Assembly: GCF_002289565.1 (NCBI RefSeq)
Contig: NZ_NTFY01000009.1
Coordinates: 1 to 64,000 of the forward strand
DNA: 64,000 nucleotides
Reading direction: 5' to 3'
DNA from: Rhodopirellula sp. SM50
GTDB taxonomy: Bacteria > Planctomycetota > Planctomycetia > Pirellulales > Pirellulaceae
Shown here: one piece after another, positions 1 through 7,779 of the stretch
Position numbering within the stretch: position 1 is the first letter of the stretch
How the letters are laid out: each line of letters begins with the position of its first letter
The notes under the pieces: model-generated
Told to the model about the DNA's origin: nothing
Databases searched by the model: none
Seen by the model: only the letters and a program-made list of their open reading frames with translations
Made by a program: the position numbers and the translations under genes

Positions 1-97
1 GGTACCGGAGATCGTCTGTTCGATCGATCGAGGGAAGCCGATTGCCAGACGGTCCAGGGCTCTCTCGCATGACATCTACCGATAGACGCTGCACTAC
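1..97. repeat. Dispersed ~100-bp repeat, copy 1 (inverted copy at 33164-33265)
   Basis: The first 97 bases are almost identical to the reverse complement of 33164-33265. Both copies carry GGTACCGGAGATCGTCTG at one end and the GATAGACGCTGC side at the other. The differences are a few substitutions and a small indel. This copy touches the window edge and may extend further. No coding potential was recognised. Confidence 0.85.
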
Positions 98-109
98 GTT
101 TTACAGAAT

Positions 110-130
110 GGCATGCACAGCATGCCCTAC
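110..130. repeat. Short palindromic repeat (GGCATGCACAGCATGCCCTAC family)
   Basis: This is one copy of a 21-bp imperfect palindrome found again at 21566-21587, 33486-33507 and three times at 36592-36663. A diverged copy lies at 41482-41503. It lies in the intergenic space downstream of the Cys-rich lipoprotein gene. Confidence 0.7.
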
Positions 131-156
131 GTTTTACAGTTGACGGACCACGAGTG

Positions 157-936
157 TCAGCGCCGGTACTCGTTCAGAAATCCGCCGCGGGATGCGGTCT
201 CGGTGCGGGGATTAAAGATCTTTCGTGTGCGATGCGGCGCGTAGGGTTGGACGTTGGTGGGAATGGCAGCCTGCTCGGGTGACTCGATGATGTATTCGCC
301 CGGCGGCGGTCCATAGCTGTCGGTCATCACGCCGCCGCAACTGCAGCCGCCTTCGCAGCCACAAGCCGGTTCGCAACTGCAGGGGCCTTCGCAACCACAC
401 GCCGGTTCGAAGCCACATCCGGGTTCGAAGCCGCATCCGGGTTCAATCCCACAGGCCGGTTCGAAGCCGCAGCCGGGTTCAATGATGCCGCAGTCACAGG
501 GACCTTCGCAACCGCAAGCCGGCTCGATGCCGCAGCTGTCACAGCCATCGCATCCGCTTGCACACGTCGGGGCGAAACCGCGTCGGGTCGTGGAGATCGG
601 ACCCGGGTCGCAGCCGCAGCGGTATCCCCACAGTGTTCGGACGCCTGCAAACACACTTCGGCACTTGCCACAGCTTTGCCCGTTGTAATTGCCACAGGCA
701 TCGCAAGGGTCGACGCAGTCGGCCGGATGGTTGATCCATGGATCGACGTACAGCTCGCCGCATCCGGTGCACGCGTTACAGCTGCCGCAAGAGGAGTCGC
801 TGCAACCGGCGTCGCAACTGCCGCCCCATCCCGGTCCGATCGACGTGCCGCAACAGCCGGCTCCCATCGGTCCGACGCATCCGGTCAGCGAGACTGTGAT
901 CCATCCAACGAGTAACAAGCCCAACACGCGTGACAT
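157..936 (-). CDS. Cysteine/glycine-rich lipoprotein of unknown function
   Basis: The 259-residue product starts with a short hydrophobic stretch (about residues 4-17) followed by a lipobox ending SLTGC. It is therefore probably a signal-peptidase-II lipoprotein. Mature residues 20-200 are extremely rich in Cys and Gly, with tandem units of the type CGFEP, CGIEP and CGCEGPC around residues 135-200. The C-terminal about 55 residues are Cys-free and Pro/Arg-rich. I recognise no enzyme domain. The cysteines could form disulfides or bind metal. Planctomycete envelopes are reported to be rich in disulfide-linked protein, so a structural envelope role is possible, but that is inference. The ATG at 936 fits the signal peptide. 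The gene is monocistronic as far as can be seen. Confidence 0.75.
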   Translation of the reverse strand: MSRVLGLLLVGWITVSLTGCVGPMGAGCCGTSIGPGWGGSCDAGCSDSSCGSCNACTGCGELYVDPWINHPADCVDPCDACGNYNGQSCGKCRSVFAGVRTLWGYRCGCDPGPISTTRRGFAPTCASGCDGCDSCGIEPACGCEGPCDCGIIEPGCGFEPACGIEPGCGFEPGCGFEPACGCEGPCSCEPACGCEGGCSCGGVMTDSYGPPPGEYIIESPEQAAIPTNVQPYAPHRTRKIFNPRTETASRGGFLNEYRR

Positions 937-1294
937 CGTGATTCATCCCTGAAACGAAATCGCTTGCGAATTCCTTTGCAAAAAGTTCTCGCATGCCTTG
1001 TGATCTAATCCAACAACAGGCGACCGGCACGCCCTGCCTGCTGGCACGCCTGTCTAGAGTCGTCATCGTCAACGCAACCGTCAAAGTTGACTAAAACTGC
1101 GTAAACGGATTCTTTCGGTTCCCGGCTGATGGTCCAGGCGGGGTGAAAATGCATCTTTCATTCGCGGAGGGGATTTCGCTAGTGTCCGACGTTGATCCTG
1201 GACGGCCGGTCGAAACTTGATTGGCACCCGGCGATCCTGTTTCACGAACCGATGTTTCACGGACACCGCTCAACGCCCGAGAGTTGCCTTCCTC
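937..1294. other. Divergent intergenic region
   Basis: This 358-bp gap between the divergent lipoprotein gene and the PAP2 phosphatase gene should contain both promoters. I see no clear repeat, RNA gene or convincing promoter pair. The open frames crossing it are short and compositionally unlike genes. An in-frame upstream start for the phosphatase exists at 1217, but its extra residues look non-coding. Confidence 0.4.
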
Positions 1295-2140
1295 ATGCGA
1301 TCTGCAGCACCACTCCACGAGACCCCCAGCGGCGATGAACCCAGCCGGCCGACACCGCGGTCCGAACCCCCGGCGGCGGATGCAAGCTTGCGTGTGGTTT
1401 ATCCGCAGACCGAGGGGGCTGTGCCTGCGTTTCGGGTCAGCGCCCTGCTCTGGTTCGCCGGCATGCTGTTGCTGTCGGTGCCGATGATCACGTTGATCGA
1501 CATCTCCGTGGCGCGGTGGTTTTCGAATGATCCGTTGCCGCGCGAGTTACGCAACGGACTGGAATTGATGCAGATCTTCTCGCACGGCAGCGGTGTCTTT
1601 CTGGTGCTGTTCGGGATCTTTTTGATGGCTCCCCAGTGTCGCTGGCATTTGCCTCGTCTGGCGACGCTGGCGATCGGTGCCGGAGCGATCGCGACGTTGG
1701 CAAAGATGTTTGTATTGCGCCCGCGTCCGTCGGGGTTGAACTTAGATGTCGCGTCGATCGATTCGGCCTGGCTGTGGGCGTTCGACTGGACGCTCTCGCA
1801 GGTCGCCACGTTCGATGCCAGCACCCGCGCGTTTCCCAGTGGCAACATGGCGACGGCCACCGCATTGACGATTGGGTTGTGGATGGTGTTGCCCCGAGGT
1901 CGCTGGCTGTTTGCGGCGATCTGTGTTGGAACCGGGGTGCAACGACTGGCGAGCATGGCTCACTTCCCCAGCGACATCCTGGGTGGTGCGGCGTTCGGTT
2001 TGATTTGGGCGTTCGTGTGTTTGCACCCGCGGTTGCTGGGCAACTTGTTTGACAAGATGCAACCCGAATCGGAACCGCGTCGACGCCGGCGGACCGCTGG
2101 TGACGCCACGGAGCAGGACACGTCCAACGCAGCGGCCTAA
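1295..2140 (+). CDS. PAP2-family membrane phosphatase, variant active site
   Basis: This is a type 2 phosphatidic-acid-phosphatase-like integral membrane protein of about 281 residues from the chosen ATG. The PAP2 motifs are present: KMFVLRPRP (KX6RP), FPSGNMATA in place of PSGH, and RLASMAHFPSD (RX5HX3D). About five or six hydrophobic segments lie between residues ~45 and ~250. The tail is short and Arg-rich. Family members dephosphorylate lipid phosphates such as undecaprenyl pyrophosphate or phosphatidate. The motif-2 His, normally a catalytic residue, is Asn here, so activity may be altered. The frame is open from 1217, but residues before 1295 look untranslated. The gene is convergent with the response regulator gene across a hairpin-rich repeat. 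Confidence 0.85.
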   Translation: MRSAAPLHETPSGDEPSRPTPRSEPPAADASLRVVYPQTEGAVPAFRVSALLWFAGMLLLSVPMITLIDISVARWFSNDPLPRELRNGLELMQIFSHGSGVFLVLFGIFLMAPQCRWHLPRLATLAIGAGAIATLAKMFVLRPRPSGLNLDVASIDSAWLWAFDWTLSQVATFDASTRAFPSGNMATATALTIGLWMVLPRGRWLFAAICVGTGVQRLASMAHFPSDILGGAAFGLIWAFVCLHPRLLGNLFDKMQPESEPRRRRRTAGDATEQDTSNAAA

Positions 2141-2142
2141 AC

Positions 2143-2236
2143 GCCGAAAGGTGTTAGCGGAACGGCGCGAGCCGTCCGGTCGCGCTTCAAAAACACCGTG
2201 AAAAACCGGAGGGCTCGCGCCCTACCGCTAACAAAA
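2143..2236. repeat. Inverted-repeat element between convergent genes (TTAGCGG...CCGCTAA family)
   Basis: The ends GTTAGCGG and CCGCTAAC are complementary. Inside, GGCGCGAGCC and GGGCTCGCGCC form a second inverted pair. A clearly related element lies at 36466-36546 and a diverged one at 57221-57354. Its position between the stops of two convergent genes would let it act as a bidirectional terminator, but there is no strong T-run. Confidence 0.7.
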
Positions 2237-2259
2237 AACACCCCGTTTTTCGCGATGCG

Positions 2260-2949
2260 TTACTCTTTGAAACGGTAACCGACACCGCGAACGGTTTCGA
2301 TCAAGTCGGCGGCGGTTCCCATTTTTTTGCGGAGCGCGCGGACATGGACATCGATGGTGCGGTCCAGGACAACCGTGTCTTCGCCCAAGGCGGCGTCGAC
2401 CAGTTCGCTGCGGCCGAAGGCGCGTCCGGGTTGTCGGATCAAGGCGTCGAGCAGCCGGAATTCGCTCTTGGTCAACTTGAGCGGAGACTCTTCGACCGTG
2501 ACCACGAAGCGTCGTCGATCGACGGTCACGTTTTGGTGGCTGACCGATTCATGGTCGTCCAATATCGGTTCTCGTCGGCGCAGCAACGCTTTGATTCGTT
2601 GCAGCAGCACTTTATAGCTTTCGACGGGTTTGACGACGTAGTCATCGGCTCCGACGGCGAACCCGACCACCTGATCTGATTCTTCGCCCATGGCGGTCAG
2701 CATCAGAATCAGCGTTTCCCGGGTCTTGGGGTCGGCACGCAATTGTTTGCAAACGTCGATGCCACCGAGGATCGGTAGATCGATGTCCAGGATGACGAGA
2801 TCGGGAAGATAGAGTTTCGCCTGATCGACTCCCTCGCGTCCATCGCTGGCGCGATAGACTTCGTAGCCGGCTCGTTTGAGTTGGTACTCGAGCGACTCCG
2901 CTAACGGGCTGTAATCTTCGACGACCAAAACCTTGGTATTGGTGGACAT
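2260..2949 (-). CDS. OmpR/PhoB-type response regulator
   Basis: The 229-residue protein has an N-terminal receiver domain (residues ~5-120). The acidic pocket is E11/D12, the phospho-acceptor is D55 in LVILDIDLP, and the conserved Lys is in VVKPVESYK. A winged-helix DNA-binding domain follows at residues ~135-228 (LTKSEFRLL, RTIDVHVRALRKK, VRGVGYRF). It lies downstream of the PhoR-like kinase on the same strand, with a 182-bp spacer, and is its likely partner. The start has a GAGG 6 nt upstream of the ATG. It resembles PhoB, but no phosphate-uptake genes are nearby, so I do not assign phoB. Confidence 0.93.
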   Translation of the reverse strand: MSTNTKVLVVEDYSPLAESLEYQLKRAGYEVYRASDGREGVDQAKLYLPDLVILDIDLPILGGIDVCKQLRADPKTRETLILMLTAMGEESDQVVGFAVGADDYVVKPVESYKVLLQRIKALLRRREPILDDHESVSHQNVTVDRRRFVVTVEESPLKLTKSEFRLLDALIRQPGRAFGRSELVDAALGEDTVVLDRTIDVHVRALRKKMGTAADLIETVRGVGYRFKE

Positions 2950-3066
2950 GCCTCAGCGTTTGACTGGATCCATGCGGACAGATCTCGGAAGGAGGCTGGC
3001 CGCCGTTTCCGCGTTTGGGGCGGTCGGCGGGCGGACAGCTCGCAAAACGACATCCTGGTGGAAATA

Positions 3067-3102
3067 GCTGAAAAGTACACCCTACTGAAGCACTTTTTCA
3101 GC
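3067..3102 (-). promoter_or_regulatory. Imperfect hairpin in the kinase-regulator spacer
   Basis: GCTGAAAAGT at 3067-3076 and ACTTTTTCAGC at 3092-3102 can pair, with one bulge, in the 182-bp spacer between the kinase stop and the regulator start. It could be an attenuator, a processing site or a leaky terminator that sets kinase:regulator stoichiometry. This rests on secondary-structure potential only. Confidence 0.35.
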
Positions 3103-3131
3103 ATGAAGCTTTGGTGAAGGCGTGGCGGGAA

Positions 3132-4550
3132 TCAGGGCTTGGGCAGCCAGACTTCGAACGTCGCCCCCTCCCCGGGGCTGCTGGTCACCGAAACCGTGCC
3201 ACCCAGGGCCCGGGTCAGGTTCTTGACGATCGCCAAGCCGATTCCGGTCCCCCCGTCGGCCGCCTTGCGGGCCCGTTTGACGCGATAGAAGCGTTCAAAA
3301 ATCCGCTCCTGGAACTCCGGTGCGATGCCGACGCCGTCGTCTTCGACGGCCATCATCCAACCCTCGTTCTCTTGGCGGCAGGACACGGTGACGTGCCCGC
3401 CGGCCTCGGTGTGCCGAATCGCATTGCTGATCAGGTTTTGGGTGATCGCCAAGGCGGCTTCTTCGTCGGCCAGGACATGAACCGGGGCACCGCTGGGACG
3501 CAGGGTCAATTCGATTTGCTTGGCCGCGGCGACCGGCTGAAACGAGTTGAATGCCTGCTGGATCACTTTCTCCAGATCGATCGTCTGGACCATCAGCGTG
3601 CCCTTGCCGGATTGGGCGCGGGCCAATCGCATCATGTCCGCGATCAGGTCTTCCAGTCTCAAGCATTGCGTGTCGATTTGGGCGATGAAATGCTTGGCCG
3701 CTTCGGGGTCGTCCTCGATCGCCAATTCCACGGTTTCGGCATACCCCTTGATGGCCGCCAGCGGGGTTTTCAGTTCATGCGAAACGTTGGCGATGAATTC
3801 GCGCCGGATCGCTTCGACACGATGGGCGTCGGTTTCGTCGCGAAAGACCAGCAACAGGTGCGGCGGATCGGCGTCATGGATCCGGCTGATGCGGACGGCA
3901 ACCGGTCGAACGATGGAGCCGTCGACGATTTCGACAGTGACGTTTTGATCGACGTTGTCACGTTGAGTCCTTCCAGTGGCGTGAATGATTTCGGGCACGC
4001 GAACGAGTTCTGCCAGGCGACGCCCCAAGTAGACGCTATCGACCGGGATCGCCAACAACCGTGCCGCCGCTTCGTTGATCAGCAGGATCTCGGTCTTGGG
4101 GGACAACATCACGATCCCATCGGACATGTGTGACAAGACCGAACCGGTGCGTGTCGATTCAGAATGCAGCTTTCGAAATCGCGCGTTCCAAGTCTCCGCA
4201 CTCAAGCGTTGTTTCTCGTAGGCGTTCTCGGCGTTCTCCCAACGAAGCAGGTTGTTGATCACCAGCGCGGTGCCGACCAGAAAGCAACTCGCAGCGGTCG
4301 CGACGAGTGTTTCGGTCGTGCCCGCATCCAACAGCGTGGTCAACCAGACGGTGAGGAATACGAACGTGATGCCGGTCACGATCATGCCCGAACGCGGTTG
4401 ATAGCCGACGCGGGGGAACGAATCTGCCGTCGCTTCCGTCGGTCGCGACGGGCCGAGTGGTTCGTGCGCGGGCGCGACGGCGATCCCGCCGGAGCGTGTC
4501 GGCATGGTAGTGGAACCCTCTGCTGCGCCGTCTGGTGACGTGTTGCTCAT
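3132..4550 (-). CDS. PhoR-like sensor histidine kinase
   Basis: The 472-residue protein has two membrane segments (about residues 55-76 and 82-100), a linker, a PAS domain (~135-240), and a HisKA domain with phospho-acceptor H258 in NVSHELKTPL. A HATPase_c domain follows, with an N box (NLISNAIRHTE), G1 (DDGVGI), an F box (RIFERFYRV) and G2 (GGTGIGLAIVK). The layout matches PhoR/ResE-type kinases. The chosen ATG shares its A with the TGA stop of the upstream phosphatase gene (TGATG), with GGAG just before it, which suggests translational coupling. It probably phosphorylates the response regulator encoded downstream. The signal is unknown. Confidence 0.92.
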   Translation of the reverse strand: MSNTSPDGAAEGSTTMPTRSGGIAVAPAHEPLGPSRPTEATADSFPRVGYQPRSGMIVTGITFVFLTVWLTTLLDAGTTETLVATAASCFLVGTALVINNLLRWENAENAYEKQRLSAETWNARFRKLHSESTRTGSVLSHMSDGIVMLSPKTEILLINEAAARLLAIPVDSVYLGRRLAELVRVPEIIHATGRTQRDNVDQNVTVEIVDGSIVRPVAVRISRIHDADPPHLLLVFRDETDAHRVEAIRREFIANVSHELKTPLAAIKGYAETVELAIEDDPEAAKHFIAQIDTQCLRLEDLIADMMRLARAQSGKGTLMVQTIDLEKVIQQAFNSFQPVAAAKQIELTLRPSGAPVHVLADEEAALAITQNLISNAIRHTEAGGHVTVSCRQENEGWMMAVEDDGVGIAPEFQERIFERFYRVKRARKAADGGTGIGLAIVKNLTRALGGTVSVTSSPGEGATFEVWLPKP

Positions 4551-5332
4551 CACTCCGGTTGATCGCCGGGTTTCGGCGCGTTGAGAGGTTCGGCGGGGAT
4601 TGGCAGTTCCATTCGGCGGCGTTTGGTGATCAATCGGTGGACGAATTTGAACGCATCGGCAACGAAAAGCAAAAACGCCGCCGCAGGGACTCGCCGACGG
4701 AACCCTTTCTTGTCCACTTGGATGATTTCATTGGTGGCCACGTTCATGCCGGTCAAGAAGCCGTTGCCGAAGCAATAGGTGTCGACACAGACCAGATAGC
4801 CTAGATCGAGCACGATGCCGCTGGGTTGGGGCGTATGCCCGACGAAGACTTTCTTGCCCGAAAAGTGCGGACCCGGTGTGGTGTTCAGGTGGGTCCAGTA
4901 ACGCAACTCTTCGGGCTGCTCGTCCATCGGCGCTCGCGCATCGTAACAGGCATGCACGAAGATCGACTCTTGGGTTTCGTAGTGCGGCAGCAACGACAGC
5001 AGAAACTTTTTGTGGGCGGCGGGAATCTTGTCGAGCGATCCACCGTAGCTGGTCACGGTCGCCTTGCCACCGGCGGCCAACCACATCTCCCCGTCGAGCC
5101 CACCAAAGGCGACGCCGCACAGCATGATCTCATGGTTTCCCCGCAGCGCGACGACGCGGCAACGCGATTGCAGTTCGATCAACTGGTCGATCACGCCACG
5201 GCTGTCCGGACCGCGATCGACGTAATCGCCCAGGAAAATCAGCTCGTCGTCCGGCTCCGGCGCGATGCATTCGATCAGCGTTCGCAGAGCCTTGTCGCAG
5301 CCGTGAATGTCTCCGATTACAAAACGCCGCAT
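4550..5332 (-). CDS. PPP-family metallophosphatase (Ser/Thr phosphatase or Ap4A hydrolase type)
   Basis: The 260-residue protein carries the three signature motifs of PPP phosphatases near its N-terminus: GDIHG, GDYVDRGPDSRG and RGNHE. The later metal-ligand regions FVHACYD and FVGHTPQ are also present. These bind a dinuclear metal centre that hydrolyses phosphoesters. It may act on phosphoproteins or on dinucleoside polyphosphates, and the sequence alone does not decide. The gene starts 13 nt after the yqgE stop and overlaps the kinase gene by one base, so it lies in a tight operon with signalling genes. A role in reversing phosphorylation is possible but unproven. Confidence 0.88.
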   Translation of the reverse strand: MRRFVIGDIHGCDKALRTLIECIAPEPDDELIFLGDYVDRGPDSRGVIDQLIELQSRCRVVALRGNHEIMLCGVAFGGLDGEMWLAAGGKATVTSYGGSLDKIPAAHKKFLLSLLPHYETQESIFVHACYDARAPMDEQPEELRYWTHLNTTPGPHFSGKKVFVGHTPQPSGIVLDLGYLVCVDTYCFGNGFLTGMNVATNEIIQVDKKGFRRRVPAAAFLLFVADAFKFVHRLITKRRRMELPIPAEPLNAPKPGDQPE

Positions 5333-5345
5333 TCGCCCGACCGCT

Positions 5346-5906
5346 TTAATTCACCGACGGATCGTTGAAACGCAATCCGGGCGAGAGTGAAGAAAGGATT
5401 TCGTGGCCGCAGCGTTTGACCGCCGACTCCCAAACCTGTTCCGGGTCCTCGAACACCACGTCGGCATTGGCCACGCCGACCAACCAGCCCCCGCACTGCA
5501 TTTCGTGATCCAATTGACCCGGGCCCCAACCCGAATACTGCGACACGAATCGGACGCGTGCATCGACACGCGATAGCAGTAACCGCAGGTGGTCTTCGTC
5601 ACCGGTCAGCCACAACCCGGACGAATCTTGGCCGACCGGTGATCCAATTCCGACCAAATCGTGCAATGCCAACAGCGGGCCGTCGACCGGACCGCCTTCG
5701 AAAATCAAGTCGTCGTCGCGGACCGATCCCTGCGGCATCGATAGTTCCACGATCTCGCTCAGCCGTTGGTCGGTGGGCCGATTGAGCGACAGGCCGAACG
5801 CCCCCTCGTCGTCATGGCTGACAATCAAGACGACGCTGCGCAGAAAGTTCGGGTCGTTTAAATACGGCGACGCGATGAGCAGTTTTCCGCTTAAGAATTC
5901 GACCAT
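5346..5906 (-). CDS. YqgE/AlgH family protein
   Basis: The 186-residue protein matches the YqgE/AlgH (UPF0301) family in length and in its N-terminal pattern: SGKLLIASPYLNDPNFLRSVVLI, read here as the segment from residue 6 to 28, then GAFGLSLNRP and later FEGGPVDG. The mid-region FVSQYSGWGPGQLDHEM is also typical. The family is widespread but has no agreed biochemical function; AlgH was linked to alginate regulation in Pseudomonas. It sits between the FabH-like gene and the PPP phosphatase in the minus-strand run. The ATG at 5906 is the natural start. Confidence 0.9.
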   Translation of the reverse strand: MVEFLSGKLLIASPYLNDPNFLRSVVLIVSHDDEGAFGLSLNRPTDQRLSEIVELSMPQGSVRDDDLIFEGGPVDGPLLALHDLVGIGSPVGQDSSGLWLTGDEDHLRLLLSRVDARVRFVSQYSGWGPGQLDHEMQCGGWLVGVANADVVFEDPEQVWESAVKRCGHEILSSLSPGLRFNDPSVN

Positions 5907-6071
5907 GGTTGGATGCTACCTGTTCAGTCGGACCCGATGCTTTGTGGACCAGACATGGTCGTTTCTCGGGTGACGGTCTCAACGCCATTGTTCAGCCTGC
6001 AGTTCAAATCCGCAGTTCAAATCCGCCAATCTCTCCCCGCCTTATTCCGTCCGCCCGTTCCGACTACCCGT

Positions 6072-7082
6072 TCAGCCGGCCAGATCTTGCCAGACGCAGC
6101 CAGCCCAGGACAGGCCGACGCCGAAGCCGATCAGCATGTTAACGGATTCGCGGTCCAATCGGCCAGACTGACGCAGCTGGTCGATCAGGATCGGCAGCGT
6201 GCACGAGACGGTGTTGCCGATGTCCGCCAATTCGATCGGAAGCCGCTCGGGCGCCAGATCCAGTCGGATCCGCAGTTCATCGAGCATTTTCCAGGTCGCC
6301 TGATGCATTAAGTATTGCGAAATATCGGCGTCGGTCAGCTGCTCTTGCTGCAAAATTTGGTCGATCAATTGGGGCACGGCGTCGACGGTGAAATTGATCA
6401 GGCTCGGCCCGTCCATGTACAGCCGGCTTTTCCAGCGTTTGCGGTGTCGCGGCGGGATCGCGTCCTCGGGGGCTCGGGCGCCGCCGTCGCCGACGATCAG
6501 CATGTCCGCACCGCTGCCGTCACTGCCAAATTTAAACCCTCGCAAGGAGGGCGTGTCGCCGGCGGTGACCAACGTCGCCGCGGCTCCGTCGGCGAAAATC
6601 GTTCGCAAACTCCGGTCCGCCGGGTCGATGTATTTGGTGTACGTTTCTGCAGTCAGAAACAGAATTCGCTTGGCCACCCCGCTTTGGATCAGGCCGTCGG
6701 CGACGGCCAGTCCGTAGACGTAACCGCTGCAGCCGAGGTTGAAATCCAAGGCCCCGCAGTGCGTCGGAAGCGAGAGCCGATCCTGGATCAGGCAGCTGGT
6801 CGTCGGCAGCGGGTAGTCGGGCGTTTGTGTGCAAAAGAGCAGAAAATCGATGGAGTTCGGGTCGATTTGCTGTTCCGCGAACAGTTTCTCGGCCGCGGCC
6901 ACCGCCAAGTCGCTCGATGTCTCGCTCTGGGCAGCAATGTAGCGTTGGCGAATCCCCGTTTTCTCTTCAATCAGGGCCAAATCCCATCTCGGGAATTCCC
7001 GCTGAAGCTCCTCGTTGGTTTCTACCTTTTCCGGGAAATGAACGGCGATAGGGCCAATTTGGGCGTACGGCACAGACGGCAT
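6072..7082 (-). CDS. 3-oxoacyl-ACP synthase III (FabH-like)
   Basis: The 336-residue protein is a thiolase-fold KAS III. Catalytic Cys118 lies in LGCSGYVYGL, His260 in MHQATWKML and Asn290 in IGNTVSCTLP. These correspond to the Cys-His-Asn triad. In classical FabH the His motif reads HQAN; here it is HQAT, so it may be a FabH paralogue with a different acyl substrate. The reaction is condensation of an acyl-CoA or acyl-thioester with malonyl-ACP. The frame continues upstream to 7199, but family alignment starts at MPSVPYAQIGPIAVHFP, so 7082 is chosen. It is followed on the same strand by yqgE after 165 bp. Confidence 0.85.
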   Translation of the reverse strand: MPSVPYAQIGPIAVHFPEKVETNEELQREFPRWDLALIEEKTGIRQRYIAAQSETSSDLAVAAAEKLFAEQQIDPNSIDFLLFCTQTPDYPLPTTSCLIQDRLSLPTHCGALDFNLGCSGYVYGLAVADGLIQSGVAKRILFLTAETYTKYIDPADRSLRTIFADGAAATLVTAGDTPSLRGFKFGSDGSGADMLIVGDGGARAPEDAIPPRHRKRWKSRLYMDGPSLINFTVDAVPQLIDQILQQEQLTDADISQYLMHQATWKMLDELRIRLDLAPERLPIELADIGNTVSCTLPILIDQLRQSGRLDRESVNMLIGFGVGLSWAGCVWQDLAG

Positions 7083-7123
7083 CCTAAAATTGCCAAGTGA
7101 ATAAAGACGTTCAAAAGGAAAGC

Positions 7124-7750
7124 CTACCAATGTTCGTCCCCAGCGCGGACCCGGGGACCGCCCTGACAGCCAAGCAATCGCTTCTCGGTGACCACCCAAT
7201 CCATCGAGACGTCATGGTCGTCCAGCGGGACGCGTGGCACGATCTGGCACTCAAAGGCCACCCCGACGAGCACCGTTTCAGCCCGCACGCCGGCCAACAG
7301 ACGGTCGTAAAATCCGCGGCCGTGCCCCAGCCGCCCGCCGTCGGGGTCAAAGGCAACGCCCGGAACCACGATCAAATCCAATTCCGTCGCGGCAACCGAA
7401 CGGTCCGCTCGGCCGCGGCTCTCCGGACGCGGTTCCAAGATGCCGAATGCCCCGGGTGACAGATCGTCCCACCCTCGCAAATCAAACAGATGCAGGTCCT
7501 CGCCGACACAATACGGCACCACGATCCTCTTGCCGGACTGCCGCGCACCCCGCAGCGTCTCCTGCAACGCCTGTTCGGTGCGGACTTCGTCCCGCACGTG
7601 GACGTACCACAGGACGCAGCCGGCGGCGGCATACTGCGGCATCGACTGCAGCCGATCGGTGATCTGGCGGCTGAGCCGTTCTTTGTCCCCTTGAGCGCGT
7701 CGTGCAGCGGCTGCGGCGCGGCGGATCGAATCTTTGTTTGGGGGGCCCAT
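7124..7750 (-). CDS. 5-formyltetrahydrofolate cyclo-ligase
   Basis: The 208-residue protein ATP-dependently converts 5-formyl-THF to 5,10-methenyl-THF in one-carbon metabolism. Diagnostic segments are the N-terminal RRAAAAARRAQGDKERLS, IVVPYC, LDLIVVPGVAFDPDGGRLG and GHGRGFYDRLL (phosphate/ATP loop). The frame is open far upstream through the rhaB gene. ATG 7750 is preceded by GGGAGA at the right distance. An alternative ATG at 7780 overlaps the rhaB stop (TGATG) and would add 10 residues. Both keep the two genes translationally linked. The functional connection to rhamnose kinase is not obvious. Confidence 0.9.
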   Translation of the reverse strand: MGPPNKDSIRRAAAAARRAQGDKERLSRQITDRLQSMPQYAAAGCVLWYVHVRDEVRTEQALQETLRGARQSGKRIVVPYCVGEDLHLFDLRGWDDLSPGAFGILEPRPESRGRADRSVAATELDLIVVPGVAFDPDGGRLGHGRGFYDRLLAGVRAETVLVGVAFECQIVPRVPLDDHDVSMDWVVTEKRLLGCQGGPRVRAGDEHW

Positions 7751-7779
7751 CGGCTGGTTCTCCCGCGGAGCCGGATGCA

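Noticed and set aside
2260-4550. Naming the two-component pair phoR/phoB
   Set aside because: The architecture fits, but no phosphate transport or phosphatase-regulon genes are nearby, and many kinases share this layout.
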